Made by a program: the position numbers and the translations under genes
NCBI RefSeq assembly: GCF_018343715.1
Contig: NZ_JAGYPL010000001.1
Span: 1,204,840-1,268,839 of the forward strand
Length of the DNA stretch: 64,000 nt
Direction: 5' to 3'
Source of the DNA: Bacillus sp. FJAT-49711
Lineage (GTDB): Bacteria > Bacillota > Bacilli > Bacillales > Bacillaceae_C
The notes under the pieces: model-generated
What the model saw: the letters and a program-made list of their open reading frames with translations, nothing else
The model's database searches: none
What the model was told of the DNA's origin: nothing
Shown: piece after piece, positions 54,361 through 64,000 of the stretch
Layout of the letters: every line of letters starts with the position of its first letter
Numbering within the stretch: the first letter of the stretch is position 1

Positions 54361-54392
54361 AAAGGTGAGCTAAAGTTTAACTTTAGTTCACC
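54361..54392 (-). terminator. Terminator of suhB
   Basis: GGGTGAACTAAAGT and ACTTTAGCTCACC pair with one mismatch, followed leftward by TTTTCTTAAATTT. The stem overlaps the end of suhB and reaches close to the ylaF stop. Confidence 0.78.
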
Positions 54393-55162
54393 CGAAAATA
54401 TTCTTTTACAAGTGATTCATGTAGCCCCGGTTTTGATACTAATATTGGGCTTTTTTCCAATATATTTATTGGTTCCCCATTTAAATTTGTAACAATGCCG
54501 CCGACTTCTTCTACAATTATTTTTCCTCCTGCAAAATCCCATGGAGAAAGCTTCATGCTTATATAAGCATCAAGACGACCAGTTGCGACATAGGCAAACT
54601 CAAGTGCTGCAGAACCGTAAGATCTTGTACCTCTAACATCTTTCACAAGTGATAGAAGTGAATTTTTTGGATTGTCCGACGTTAACCAAGTAGCACTAAA
54701 CCCTATTACTGCTTCACTTACTTTCACATTTTCAAGCATGGGGAGTTTCATGTCATCCCAATAAGCACCTTCACCTGATTTTGCATAATATAATTCATTA
54801 TGCACTACATCATATAAATAACCGAGCATTCCTACTCCATTTTCAAAAATACCAATTGAAATAAAAAAATTCCTTTGCTGATGCACAAAATTCATTGTTC
54901 CATCAATAGGGTCAATGATCCAGATGACTCCATCCATATTTTTAACTTCGTCACCAAAGCCTTCCTCTCCCAATATTTTATGAGTCGGAAATTTTTTTCG
55001 AATGTGATTTGTGAAAAATTGTTCAATCTCTTTATCAATATTAGTAACTAAATCATTTGCATCAGCTTTAGTATCAATTTGCAAAGCTGTTTTAAACGAA
55101 TCAATAATGTTTCTACCTGCTTCCCTCAGCCATTCCTTAGCTGCTGTATCGACGTTGACCAT
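54383..55162 (-). CDS. suhB: Inositol monophosphatase family protein (YktC/SuhB)
   Basis: A 259-residue metal-dependent phosphatase. Metal-binding motifs are clear: GEEGFGDE, WIIDPIDGTMNF and SPWDFAGGKIIVEEVGG. Bacillus YktC acts on inositol monophosphate and related sugar phosphates, but the physiological substrate is unclear. The ATG at 55162 follows GGAGG; the frame runs 20 codons further without a ribosome site. It lies between yktA and ylaF, as in B. subtilis. Confidence 0.92.
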   Translation of the reverse strand: MVNVDTAAKEWLREAGRNIIDSFKTALQIDTKADANDLVTNIDKEIEQFFTNHIRKKFPTHKILGEEGFGDEVKNMDGVIWIIDPIDGTMNFVHQQRNFFISIGIFENGVGMLGYLYDVVHNELYYAKSGEGAYWDDMKLPMLENVKVSEAVIGFSATWLTSDNPKNSLLSLVKDVRGTRSYGSAALEFAYVATGRLDAYISMKLSPWDFAGGKIIVEEVGGIVTNLNGEPINILEKSPILVSKPGLHESLVKEYFRVN

Positions 55163-55323
55163 ATTAATTCCTCCATTACATTTCCTAACAACTAGCTTAG
55201 TGAAAACAATATGTATTTTCAAGCTTCTCGTAGGATACGAATAAAAACGAACTACCCAACTAACTCAATTCTGGGAGTCCGTTTCATTTTTTCATAAATA
55301 TTACTATCTTCATTTTCTATAAC

Positions 55324-55518
55324 TCACAACGCTTCAAGTTTTATTAATTCTGTGCGAATTCTTTCCAGTTTACGCTTAGATTTCATTTTCATCTCTTCAT
55401 TATTTTCTTGTAAAGCGTCGAAAAGAACAGCTAATTCATAATTTAATTCTAAACGCAGTACTGCAAGCTTTTGTTTATCCAAACTTTTTTTCCTGTATGC
55501 ATTCATTACTTGTTTCAT
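55324..55518 (-). CDS. Small charged helical protein, unknown
   Basis: A 64-residue protein that I do not recognise. It is highly charged (KKSLDKQKLAVLRLEL, then ENNEEMKMKSKRKLERIRTEL), with heptad-like Leu spacing that suggests a coiled coil. No Cys, membrane segment or signal is seen. The ATG follows GAAGGGG. It is between yktA and suhB, where B. subtilis has yktB, a much larger protein, so it is not that gene. Confidence 0.7.
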   Translation of the reverse strand: MKQVMNAYRKKSLDKQKLAVLRLELNYELAVLFDALQENNEEMKMKSKRKLERIRTELIKLEAL

Positions 55519-55727
55519 GGAAAAACACCCCTTCCGAAATGGTTGTAGATTTATTCAACTTTCGGGTTTACTTATTATATTGTATGTTGCCGCAATATAG
55601 CCGGTAACAAAATTGTGTGTTCACCTATCGCCTCTAAAAGCATGAATAAATGTGTAATGATTGCTTTGCTTTTTTGTACCCGTTTAGCTTCTTTCATAAA
55701 CTTCATTGCCCTTTCAATTAGCGGATA

Positions 55728-56006
55728 TTATGAGTTTCTCATTTTAATCAAAGAATTTATTTCGGATTCTTTTGCTTTTTTTATCGTTTTATAAGAAGAG
55801 TATCCACTCACTTCCTCAAATTCTTTGTCAAACTTTTTTTCTTCTGCTTTACTCGTGACGATTTCCTTAAATCTTCTATACTTATTCATTAATTCTGTTT
55901 TTTCAATTCCTGTTTCATGCGCTTTTTCGATCGCTTGATAAAAATGAACGACATCAACTATTTCATCTGTTTTCCAATCTAGTGAAAAAGGGTATTGATA
56001 TTCCAT
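55728..56006 (-). CDS. yktA: UPF0223 family protein YktA
   Basis: A 92-residue protein with the family start [19 protein letters not shown] and the middle [20 protein letters not shown]. Function is unknown. The ATG is preceded by GGAGCG. It is divergent from speA and lies in the same place as B. subtilis yktA. The region 55519-55727 downstream holds no gene. Confidence 0.9.
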   Translation of the reverse strand: MEYQYPFSLDWKTDEIVDVVHFYQAIEKAHETGIEKTELMNKYRRFKEIVTSKAEEKKFDKEFEEVSGYSSYKTIKKAKESEINSLIKMRNS

Positions 56007-56147
56007 AATAACCGCTCCTTTATATCTTATATATATTATTAGTTTACATATTGGGTTGTATACAAACCCCTTTTAAAAACAAAATATTGGTGATATAATT
56101 TGTTTTTGTTTTAAGTACTTTCTATCGTTAAAAAGGATGTGATTTCA

Positions 56148-57620
56148 TTGTCCCAATATGAAACGCCATTATTTACAGGGCTGATCCAGCATGCCAAATT
56201 GAATCCAGTTCAGTTTCATATTCCTGGTCATAAAAAAGGTGCAGGCATGGATCCCGAATTTAGAAATTTTATTGGAGAAAATGCCTTATCTATAGATTTA
56301 ATTAATATTGCGCCTTTGGATGATTTACATTATCCAAAAGGAATGATTAAAGAGGCACAAAAATTAGCAGCTGAAGCCTTTGGAGCAGACCATACTTTTT
56401 TTTCAGTTCAAGGGACGAGCGGCGCAATTATGACAATGGTAATGTCAGTTTGTGGACCTGGGGATAAAATAATCGTACCTCGCAACGTACACAAGTCTGT
56501 CATGTCAGCCATTGTATTTTCTGGTGCAACCCCTATTTTTATTCATCCGGAAATTGATCCGAATCTAGGTATTTCACATGGAATTACAACTGATTCTGTT
56601 GAAAAAGCATTGCATATTCATCCTGATGCAAAAGGTTTGCTAGTCATTAATCCAACTTATTTTGGAATTACTGCTGACTTAAAGAAAATTGTAGACATCG
56701 CCCATTCATATCACGTACCAGTTCTTGTTGATGAAGCACATGGAGTGCATATTCATTTCCATGAAGGATTGCCTCTTTCTGCTATGGAAGCAGGTGCTGA
56801 TATGGCAGCAACAAGCGTGCATAAGCTGGGAGGCTCCTTAACACAAAGTTCAGTTTTGAATGTACGTGAAGGCCTTGTTTCTCCTCAGCGAGTACAGTCG
56901 ATTATTAGCATGCTTACAACAACATCAACATCATATATATTACTTGCTTCACTTGACACAGCGAGAAAAAGACTAGCCACAGAGGGTAGAGACCTTATAG
57001 GAGGAGCCATTTCTATTGCTGAATCCATTCGCCGAAAAGTTAATAAAATTCCTCATCTCGCATGTCCTGGAAAAGAAATGCTAGAGTCTGATGCTGCTTT
57101 TGATTACGATCCAACGAAACTTATTATTTCTGTAAAAGACCTTGGAATAAACGGATATGATGCCGAAAAATGGCTTCGGGATGAATTTCAAATAGAAGTT
57201 GAGCTATCTGATTTATATAATATTTTATGTATTATCACACCTGGAGACTCTGAACGAGAGGCAGCCATTCTTATTGAAGCATTGGAAAAATTATCTGAGC
57301 AATTTGGAAAAGCAGATGATCAATTAAACCATCATCATGTAATCTTGCCTGATATACCTCTGTTAGCCATGAGCCCTCGGGATGCGTTTTATTCTGATAC
57401 CGAAATCATTACATTAGACGAATCCGCAGGACGAATTAGTGCAGAATTTATTATGGTTTATCCACCTGGCATCCCTATTTTCATCCCTGGAGAAATCATA
57501 TCAGAAGATAATCTCTTGTATATAAGAAAAAACATAGAAGCCGGCCTGCCAGTCCAAGGGCTTGAAGATGAAACGTTACGCACAATTAGAGTGATTAAAG
57601 AAGTCGAAGCAATCAAATAA
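56148..57620 (+). CDS. speA: Arginine/lysine/ornithine decarboxylase SpeA
   Basis: SpeA is a PLP enzyme of the aspartate-aminotransferase fold; in B. subtilis it decarboxylates arginine to agmatine for polyamine synthesis. The 490-residue product has FHIPGHKKGAGMDPE, DEAHGVHIHFH (PLP-binding Asp) and SVHKLGGSLTQS (Schiff-base Lys). The TTG at 56148 gives the family start SQYETPL; a GTG three codons up lies on the ribosome site. Lysine cannot be ruled out as substrate from sequence. Confidence 0.94.
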   Translation: MSQYETPLFTGLIQHAKLNPVQFHIPGHKKGAGMDPEFRNFIGENALSIDLINIAPLDDLHYPKGMIKEAQKLAAEAFGADHTFFSVQGTSGAIMTMVMSVCGPGDKIIVPRNVHKSVMSAIVFSGATPIFIHPEIDPNLGISHGITTDSVEKALHIHPDAKGLLVINPTYFGITADLKKIVDIAHSYHVPVLVDEAHGVHIHFHEGLPLSAMEAGADMAATSVHKLGGSLTQSSVLNVREGLVSPQRVQSIISMLTTTSTSYILLASLDTARKRLATEGRDLIGGAISIAESIRRKVNKIPHLACPGKEMLESDAAFDYDPTKLIISVKDLGINGYDAEKWLRDEFQIEVELSDLYNILCIITPGDSEREAAILIEALEKLSEQFGKADDQLNHHHVILPDIPLLAMSPRDAFYSDTEIITLDESAGRISAEFIMVYPPGIPIFIPGEIISEDNLLYIRKNIEAGLPVQGLEDETLRTIRVIKEVEAIK

Positions 57621-57696
57621 ATCCTTAAAAAAGAGAGGGCAAATAAGGGTGGCAACAGAAAATCTCTTAAATTTAGTAATGTGTTAAACTTAGCTT

Positions 57697-57827
57697 TTGA
57701 TTTCCGTTCCAGGCGGCTTCGCTTTCCGCGGGCGTGCCGGGGAGCCTCCTCGGCGCCTTAGCGCCTGTGGGGTCACCCTAGCCCTGTACTCCCACAGGAG
57801 TCTTCACCGCCTTCCACTCCAATCAAC
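57697..57827 (+). repeat. Intergenic repeat, GTTGATT...AATCAAC family, short form
   Basis: The 131-bp block opens TTGATTTCCGTTCCAGGCGG and closes CGCCTTCCACTCCAATCAAC, matching copy 1 at 2.26 kb at both ends and in the same orientation. Inner stretches such as CTCCTCGGCGCCTTAGCGCC and CTCCCACAGGAG are self-complementary. It lies after speA. The following 57828-58187 shows no gene. Confidence 0.8.
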
Positions 57828-58187
57828 GGAGTCCTTTACTACGGCTAAATGTAAAAAAGTATAATTCCTTAATTATTTAGGGGGATTATACCTTTTTTGC
57901 TGCATAAGTATTAATTTCAAATAAGTGTCTATATGATTCATAATCGACAGTCAATGATTTTCTGTTCCTATGTGGCAATTTACGATTTAGTTGTTCCAAA
58001 GACAATTTATTGCGTACAATATCCAATTTAGTGGACTTCTTTGTTGATAGTAAAATTCCCTAGTAATAAACTAAAGGGCTTGATATCTCAATGTGTATGT
58101 TATACAAAAACAACCAAGAAACTTCAGCTTAATATTTAATTATAGATTGTATGCGAGAAGAATTATCATATTTTTTTAGCAGTTCCC

Positions 58188-58374
58188 GTTGATTGTAGTG
58201 GAAGGCGGCGACTCCTGGTCAGCTAAATACGGCCACGTCCTGTGGCCAACGCGGACACTAGGACGTCCTGTCCGTCGGAAGATTAGCGTGACAGGTAAAA
58301 TCCCCCAGGAGCGGAGCGACAAGGAAGCTCACCGCACTCCCCCCGGAAAGCGTCCGCCTGGAGCGGAAATCAAC
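58188..58374 (-). repeat. Intergenic repeat, GTTGATT...AATCAAC family, long form
   Basis: The 187-bp block opens GTTGATTGTAGTGGAAGGCG and closes CGCCTGGAGCGGAAATCAAC, so it is inverted relative to the neighbour at 57.7 kb. It contains the shared module with GGCCACGTCCTGTGGCC (58213-58272). An open frame across it (58189-58428) has no ribosome site and is not counted. Confidence 0.8.
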
Positions 58375-58446
58375 AGTATCCCATGGAAATACTTTCGTAA
58401 AAGGACTTTTGCAATGACTTGCAAATAAAGGACCTCTCTTCTTTTC

Positions 58447-59283
58447 TTATTGAGGGGTTTCGATTAAATTTGGATCCAAAGTTTCAAATCCCTTATCTCT
58501 TAAACCTTTCACAATTTGTTCTAAACCAGCATTTGTCCATTCTCGATCATGCATAAGCAAATTTGCGCCGTTCATCAATAGATTAGTGTTTACCATAATA
58601 TCTGCAATTGCATCTTTGGACATATAATCCTTTTCCCAATCATACCCGTAGGACCAGTTCATAACGAGCATATTTTCCTCAGCGGCAATTTGTCTACTTA
58701 TATCCGTATTTGCACCAAATGGAGCACGAAAGAACTTAGGACGCTCTCCCGTTATTTCTTCAACTTTATCATTAACAGAAAGGATTTCTTCCTTTTGTTC
58801 CTCTGGAGATAAAGTAGTCAAATCAGCATGAGAAAACGTATGGTTGCCTATAACGAAACCGAGATCGTATATTTCTTTCAGCATTTCCTCTTTTTCATCG
58901 TTATTAATAAAATGGCCATTAACGAAAAAAATAGCCGGCGCATTTAATTTTTTCAACGTTTTTGCCATCTCAAGCGCATATTTATCTGGAGCATCATCAA
59001 TTGTAAATAAAATTACTTTTGGATTCGCATGATCAATCGGCTCAAGTGCGAAAGCGTCGTTCATTTTATATTCAGGAACAATCTCTTCGGCTTGTGTTTC
59101 CTCCACCTTTTCCTCTTCAAGAATCTGTTCGTTTTCGTTTTCGTTTTCATTCTCTGCAGAATTTGAATTTGGCTCCTCTGCCACTATTTGCTCTTTACTC
59201 TTCGATTCTTCTTTCTTTGTTGACTGGCCGCCACATGCAGATAAGATTATTACAGCAGCGAACATGATGATTAGTAGTCTCAT
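58447..59283 (-). CDS. Polysaccharide deacetylase family lipoprotein
   Basis: A 278-residue secreted lipoprotein (lipobox ILSAC near residue 16), an acidic linker rich in Glu/Asn, and a NodB homology domain: TIDDAPD for the catalytic/metal Asp pair, HTFSH for the zinc histidines, and FRAPFGA. It would remove acetyl groups from cell-wall glycans. The first motif is TIDDAP rather than the usual TFDDGP, but both Asp are kept. The ATG at 59283 follows AAAGGGG. Between pdhD and speA B. subtilis has the small gene slp instead. Confidence 0.9.
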   Translation of the reverse strand: MRLLIIMFAAVIILSACGGQSTKKEESKSKEQIVAEEPNSNSAENENENENEQILEEEKVEETQAEEIVPEYKMNDAFALEPIDHANPKVILFTIDDAPDKYALEMAKTLKKLNAPAIFFVNGHFINNDEKEEMLKEIYDLGFVIGNHTFSHADLTTLSPEEQKEEILSVNDKVEEITGERPKFFRAPFGANTDISRQIAAEENMLVMNWSYGYDWEKDYMSKDAIADIMVNTNLLMNGANLLMHDREWTNAGLEQIVKGLRDKGFETLDPNLIETPQ

Positions 59284-59358
59284 TGGTTCCCCTTTCAAAT
59301 TCTAAGATTCATAAAATATTATAGTTTCTAATAATCATAGTGTCCAAAAAAGTGTATA

Positions 59359-59601
59359 TCACACGAGAAAATAGAGCATTGCATGCAGTAAACCATATGT
59401 GAATAAACTTGTGATGGTAATAATGAACGTATCTTTATTCGACTCAACTATTTTGCTTGCTAATAAAATGGCAAGATAGCTAAACACAATAAATAAAAAG
59501 ACTTTTGATATTAGATGATCTCTGCCTGAAAACCACTCAGCAAGAGTAAAACCGCTCCAAATCATTAACTGCAGTAGGAGGGCAACATATTTTTTTACCA
59601 T
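59359..59601 (-). CDS. Small membrane protein, unknown
   Basis: An 80-residue protein with two or three membrane segments (YVALLLQLMIWSGFTLAEWF, VFLFIVFSYLAILLAS, FIITITSLFTYGLLHAMLYFLV). I do not recognise a family. The ATG at 59601 has GGTG six bases before it; an upstream ATG at 59616 is weaker. It is between pdhD and the deacetylase gene, on the same strand. Confidence 0.68.
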   Translation of the reverse strand: MVKKYVALLLQLMIWSGFTLAEWFSGRDHLISKVFLFIVFSYLAILLASKIVESNKDTFIITITSLFTYGLLHAMLYFLV

Positions 59602-59680
59602 TTGAATCACCGTCATTTCAGGAATGTTTTTACATAAACCATATGGGTATTACTGATTTTATGCATTTGCATTACCGAAA

Positions 59681-59732
59681 ATGAAAGGCCGTCCCTTTGA
59701 AAGTAAGTCAAACTTCCATTGAGACAGCCTCT
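59681..59732 (-). terminator. Terminator of the pdh operon
   Basis: GAGGCTGTCTCAATGGAAGT and ACTTTCAAAGGGACGGCCTTTC pair imperfectly, followed leftward by TTTC and more T. It lies about ten bases past the pdhD stop. Confidence 0.75.
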
Positions 59733-59740
59733 TGTCAAAA

Positions 59741-61153
59741 TTATTTTACAATATGAATCGGTGTTCCTAATGCTACGTCCGCAGCTTCCATCGTAATTTC
59801 ACCTAAAGTTGGATGTGCATGGATGGTCATCGCAATATCTTCAGCAGTCATTCCTGCTTCAATGGCTAGGCCAATTTCCGCAATCATATCAGATGCACTA
59901 GCCCCGGCAATTTGGCCGCCAACCACTAATCCATCTTCTTTACGTGTAATCAATTTCAAGAAACCATCTGTATTATTTAACGCAAGTGCACGCCCGTTAG
60001 CTGCAAACGGAAATTTAGCCGCCACAACTTCTAAGCCTTCTTCTTTTGCTTGCTTCTCAGTGTATCCAACAGTCGCTAGTTCAGGTTCCGAGAATACAAC
60101 AGCTGGAATCCCTAAATAATCAATTTCAGACGGTTCACCAGAAATAGCTTCCGCTGCAATCTTTCCTTCATATGATGCTTTATGTGCAAGTTGAGGGCCT
60201 GCAATAACATCACCGATCGCAAAGATGCTAGGAATGTTTGTACGACATTGTTTATCCGTTTTAATTACTCCACGGTCTGTCATGTCAACGCCGACCTGTT
60301 CTAATCCTAATTCATCTGTATTTGAACGACGACCAACTGTTACTAATACATAATCAGCTTCTACAGTTTGTTCTTCACCTTTCGCTTCGTATGTGACAAC
60401 AACACTGTTTTCATTCTCTACCGCACCTTTTGCCATTGCATTTGTCACAATTTCCGCACCCTTGTTTTTAAGATTACGGACAACGACAGAAGACATTTGT
60501 TTTTCGAATGCCCCGGCAAATAATTCTCCGCTTCCTTCGAGGATTGTTACTTCAGTTCCAAAGTTAGCATATGCCGTACCAAGTTCCACACCAATTACCC
60601 CACCACCGATGATCACTAATTTTTTAGGAATCTCAGGAAGGTTTAATGCACCAGTTGAACTGATAATACGATCTGAGAATTTGAATGTTGGGATCTCAAT
60701 CGGACGAGATCCAGTTGCGATAATAGCATGTTTGAATGTATATGTTTGGGCAGATGTTTCATCCATTACACGTAATGTATTTGCATCAACAAAATACGCT
60801 TCACCTTTTACGATATCTACTTTATTTCCTTTTAATAATCCAGCAACACCTGATGTAAGTTTGTTAACAACTTGACCTTTCCAGTTTTGTACTTTAGAAA
60901 AATCAACTGTTACATTTTCAGCAGAAATACCAATATCGTCCGAATGTTTTGCTGTTTCATAGCGATGGCTAGCTGTGATTAGCGCTTTGGAAGGGATACA
61001 ACCGACATTAAGGCAAACCCCACCTAATTCAGCTTTTTCAACAATTGTTACCTTCTGTCCAAGCTGAGCAGCACGAATGGCGGCAACGTATCCTCCAGGA
61101 CCGGCACCGATGACGATTGTATCTGTTTCAATAGGGAAATCTCCTACTACCAT
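59741..61153 (-). CDS. pdhD: Dihydrolipoyl dehydrogenase PdhD (E3)
   Basis: E3 reoxidises lipoamide in the pyruvate and other 2-oxo acid dehydrogenase complexes, passing electrons through FAD to NAD+. The 470-residue product has the FAD loop [15 protein letters not shown], the redox disulfide [13 protein letters not shown], the NAD loop [11 protein letters not shown] and the catalytic HAHPTLGE at the C-terminus. The ATG follows ATGGAGGCG. It is the last gene of pdhABCD. Confidence 0.97.
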   Translation of the reverse strand: MVVGDFPIETDTIVIGAGPGGYVAAIRAAQLGQKVTIVEKAELGGVCLNVGCIPSKALITASHRYETAKHSDDIGISAENVTVDFSKVQNWKGQVVNKLTSGVAGLLKGNKVDIVKGEAYFVDANTLRVMDETSAQTYTFKHAIIATGSRPIEIPTFKFSDRIISSTGALNLPEIPKKLVIIGGGVIGVELGTAYANFGTEVTILEGSGELFAGAFEKQMSSVVVRNLKNKGAEIVTNAMAKGAVENENSVVVTYEAKGEEQTVEADYVLVTVGRRSNTDELGLEQVGVDMTDRGVIKTDKQCRTNIPSIFAIGDVIAGPQLAHKASYEGKIAAEAISGEPSEIDYLGIPAVVFSEPELATVGYTEKQAKEEGLEVVAAKFPFAANGRALALNNTDGFLKLITRKEDGLVVGGQIAGASASDMIAEIGLAIEAGMTAEDIAMTIHAHPTLGEITMEAADVALGTPIHIVK

Positions 61154-61157
61154 TGTT

Positions 61158-62492
61158 TTACGCCTCCATTAATAAAAGTTCAGGGTCGTTAAGTAGTCGT
61201 TTAATTTGGTTAAGTGCATGTTGTGCGGTAGCACCATCAATAATTCTATGGTCAAAGCTTAATGACAATGCCAACACAGGTGCAGCTACTATTTCACCAT
61301 TACGAACTACAGGCTTTTCAGCAATACGGCCAATTCCTAAAATAGCTACTTCAGGATGATTAATAACAGGTGTAAACCATTGACCGCCTGCAGATCCAAT
61401 ATTAGTAATTGTACATGAAGCACCTTTCATTTCATTCGGTGCAAGTTTTCCGTTACGTGCTTTATCAGCAAGCTCGTTGATTTCCTTAGAAATAGCGAAA
61501 ACGGATTTTGTATCTGCGCGTTTTACGACAGGAACTAACAAGCCTTTATCAGTATCCGCTGCAATTCCGATATTATAATAATGCTTCTGAATGATTACAT
61601 CTTTCGCATCATCGATAGATGTGTTGAGTGCTGGGAATTCTCGCAGAGCACTTACTAATGCTTTTACAACATAAGGCAAGAAAGTTAACTTGATATTTTT
61701 TTCTGCTGCTACTTCCTTGAACTTTTTGCGATGCGCTACTAGTTTTTCCACATCTACTTCATCCATTAATGTTACATGTGGAGCTGTATGTTTTGAATTT
61801 ACCATTGCTTTTGCGATTGCTTTACGGATTCCACTCATTTTCTCGCGAGTTTCAGGATATTCTCCTTCTGGAATCACTGGTGCAGCTGCTTTAGTTTCTT
61901 CTTGTACAGATGTTTTAGTTTCAGCTGTTTCAGATACAGATGGACCGCTTAAGAACGCGTCGATGTCTTCTTTCATGATCCGATCATTTTTTCCAGTTCC
62001 GGATACTAGGCGAATATCTACACCTTTTTCTCTCGCATATTTTCGAACAGAAGGCATAGCGATTACACGGCGATTTGGATCAAGCTCTGATTCAGGCTGT
62101 GCACCAGCACCTGTAGTTTCCACTGTTGCTTCTTGAGACTCCTCAGCTTTTACTTCCTCTTTTTTAATCTCTTGTCCAGTTTCTGCAGTCGATTGGACAT
62201 TCGCTTCAGTCTTTTCTTCCCCGTGATCACCCTTAAATTGGAGATCTTCATATCCAGGTGCGTCGAATTTTATCAATACATCTCCAACAGTAGCTGTTGT
62301 ACCTTCTTCTACGAGGATTTCCTCAACAGTACCAGCAACAGGAGACGGAATTTCAACAACAGCTTTGTCATTTTGAACTTCACAAAGTACATCATCTTCT
62401 GCCACTTTGTCACCAGGTTTTACAAACCACTTTACTATATCGCCTTCGTGGATACCCTCACCGATATCTGGCATTCTAAATTGAAATGACAC
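61158..62492 (-). CDS. pdhC: Dihydrolipoyllysine acetyltransferase PdhC (E2)
   Basis: E2 forms the core of the pyruvate dehydrogenase complex. The 444-residue product has one N-terminal lipoyl domain ([10 protein letters not shown] with the lipoyl Lys), an acidic flexible linker, a peripheral subunit-binding domain ([26 protein letters not shown]) and the catalytic domain with the active-site [10 protein letters not shown]. The start is GTG at 62492 after AGGAGGG. It lies four bp before pdhD. Confidence 0.97.
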   Translation of the reverse strand: MSFQFRMPDIGEGIHEGDIVKWFVKPGDKVAEDDVLCEVQNDKAVVEIPSPVAGTVEEILVEEGTTATVGDVLIKFDAPGYEDLQFKGDHGEEKTEANVQSTAETGQEIKKEEVKAEESQEATVETTGAGAQPESELDPNRRVIAMPSVRKYAREKGVDIRLVSGTGKNDRIMKEDIDAFLSGPSVSETAETKTSVQEETKAAAPVIPEGEYPETREKMSGIRKAIAKAMVNSKHTAPHVTLMDEVDVEKLVAHRKKFKEVAAEKNIKLTFLPYVVKALVSALREFPALNTSIDDAKDVIIQKHYYNIGIAADTDKGLLVPVVKRADTKSVFAISKEINELADKARNGKLAPNEMKGASCTITNIGSAGGQWFTPVINHPEVAILGIGRIAEKPVVRNGEIVAAPVLALSLSFDHRIIDGATAQHALNQIKRLLNDPELLLMEA

Positions 62493-62523
62493 TGGTATTC
62501 ACCCTCCTATAAGATAATAGTGT

Positions 62524-63501
62524 TTAAAATTGTAATACTTTCTTTGCAGTTTCGATTATATCTTTATGGTTAGGCAACCACACAGGTTCTGCTTGAGAGA
62601 ATGGATATACTGTATCCGGCGCTGCAACTCGGAGTACTGGCGCCTCTAAGCTAAGAATGGCACGGTCATTAATTTCTGCAACAACTTGAGCAGCTATCCC
62701 TGCTTGTTTCTGTGCCTCTTGAACAACGATTGCTCTATTTGTTTTTTCAACAGATGCAATGATTGTATCAATATCAAGCGGGCTTATTGTACGAAGATCA
62801 ATTACTTCTACAGAATGGCCCTCTTTTTCAAGCTCTTCAGCCGCTTTTAGGGAATCATGAACCATTGCACCGTAGGCAACGATAGTCAAATCCGAACCTT
62901 CACGCTTAACCTCCGCTTTTCCTAAAGGAATTGTATATTCTTCTTCAGGTACTTCTTGACGGAAGGAACGATATAATTTCATATGTTCAAGGAAAATAAC
63001 AGGGTCATTATCTCTAATGGCAGAAATTAAAAGTCCTTTAGCATCATATGGTGTAGAAGGAATTACCACTTTTAAACCCGGTTGTTGAGCCATTAGTCCT
63101 TCAAGACTATCGGCATGCATTTCCGGAGTATGAACTCCTCCTCCAAATGGTGAACGAATAGTGATTGGCGCATGGAACGCTCCACCTGTACGGTATCTCC
63201 AACGAGCCATTTGTCCACTTACAGAATCCATTACTTCAAATAAAAATCCGAAGAACTGAATTTCCGGTACCGGACGGAAGCCTTGTGTAGTTAATCCAAT
63301 GGCCAAACCACCGATTCCTGACTCAGCAAGAGGCGTATCAAAAACGCGGTCTTCACCGAATTCTTTCTGCAGTCCTTCTGTAGCACGGAAAACCCCTCCA
63401 TTGACCCCGACGTCTTCTCCAAACACGAGAACATTTTCATCGTTGCGCAATTCAGTGCGAAGCGCATCCGTGATAGCTTGAATCATAGTCATTTGCGCCA
63501 T
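62524..63501 (-). CDS. pdhB: Pyruvate dehydrogenase E1 beta subunit PdhB
   Basis: E1 beta pairs with E1 alpha to decarboxylate pyruvate with thiamine diphosphate. The 325-residue product has [17 protein letters not shown] near the start, the conserved [11 protein letters not shown] and [13 protein letters not shown], and [13 protein letters not shown] near the C-terminus. It follows pdhA by three bp and precedes pdhC by about 30 bp. Length is normal. Confidence 0.97.
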   Translation of the reverse strand: MAQMTMIQAITDALRTELRNDENVLVFGEDVGVNGGVFRATEGLQKEFGEDRVFDTPLAESGIGGLAIGLTTQGFRPVPEIQFFGFLFEVMDSVSGQMARWRYRTGGAFHAPITIRSPFGGGVHTPEMHADSLEGLMAQQPGLKVVIPSTPYDAKGLLISAIRDNDPVIFLEHMKLYRSFRQEVPEEEYTIPLGKAEVKREGSDLTIVAYGAMVHDSLKAAEELEKEGHSVEVIDLRTISPLDIDTIIASVEKTNRAIVVQEAQKQAGIAAQVVAEINDRAILSLEAPVLRVAAPDTVYPFSQAEPVWLPNHKDIIETAKKVLQF

Positions 63502-63504
63502 GGC

Positions 63505-64000
<496 letters not shown>

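Noticed and set aside
58189-58428. 79-codon plus-strand frame over the repeat before the deacetylase gene
   Set aside because: Lies almost entirely in the repeat; composition is that of the repeat.

Overview
The window reads as low-GC chromosomal DNA from an endospore-forming member of the Bacillaceae. Gene order is almost that of Bacillus subtilis along two joined segments: pdhABCD-speA-yktA-suhB-ylaF-typA-ylaHIJKLN-ftsW-ctaABCDEFG-ylbABCDEFG-rsmD-coaD-ylbJKMN-rpmF-gerR-ylbPQ-bshC, then the dcw cluster mraZ-rsmH-ftsL-pbpB-spoVD-murE-mraY-murD-spoVE-murG-divIB-ylxW. Sporulation genes (spoVD, spoVE, ylbJ, gerR, a YhcN/YlaJ lipoprotein, ylbD) support a spore former. A caa3-type oxidase and heme A synthesis point to aerobic respiration. 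No tRNA, rRNA, CRISPR array or prophage was seen.

Layout. 1-16.4 kb is the division and cell-wall cluster, transcribed leftward from mraZ, with candidate MraZ boxes at its head. It departs from B. subtilis in four ways: a 69-residue gene is translationally coupled between murE and mraY; murB is missing between murG and divIB; an 850-bp repeat-bearing gap splits spoVE from murG; and a complete group IIC intron with its maturase sits between pbpB and spoVD, just below terminator-like hairpins. 16.6-29.9 kb carries bacillithiol synthesis (bshC), ketopantoate reductase, a biotin-dependent acyl-CoA carboxylase pair split by a long repeat, gerR, ribosomal protein L32, a His-rich probable spore protein behind a mother-cell-type promoter, tmcAL, ylbK, ylbJ, coaD and rsmD. 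30-36.5 kb is the ylb block, with an added membrane-anchored protein of 462 residues, an added lipoprotein, a candidate ylbH-leader RNA and a 27-bp tandem repeat. 36.6-46.3 kb is respiratory: the caa3 oxidase (ctaCDEF), its assembly factors (ctaM, ctaG) and heme A synthesis (ctaB and the divergent ctaA). 46.7-55.2 kb has ftsW, the yla genes, typA and suhB; pycA, expected between ftsW and ctaA, is absent. 55.3-64 kb has yktA, speA, a repeat-rich gap, a polysaccharide deacetylase lipoprotein and pdhDCB, with pdhA cut by the right edge.

The most distinctive non-genic feature is a family of intergenic repeats bounded by GTTGATT...AATCAAC. One copy has GTTGGTT...AACCAAC instead, a paired change that points to a structure conserved by base pairing. 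Three members share an inner module built round GGCCACGTCCTGTGGCC. Start codons were moved from the longest open frame wherever a clear Shine-Dalgarno site or family length supported it. All family names rest on remembered family sequences and gene order; no database search was run.
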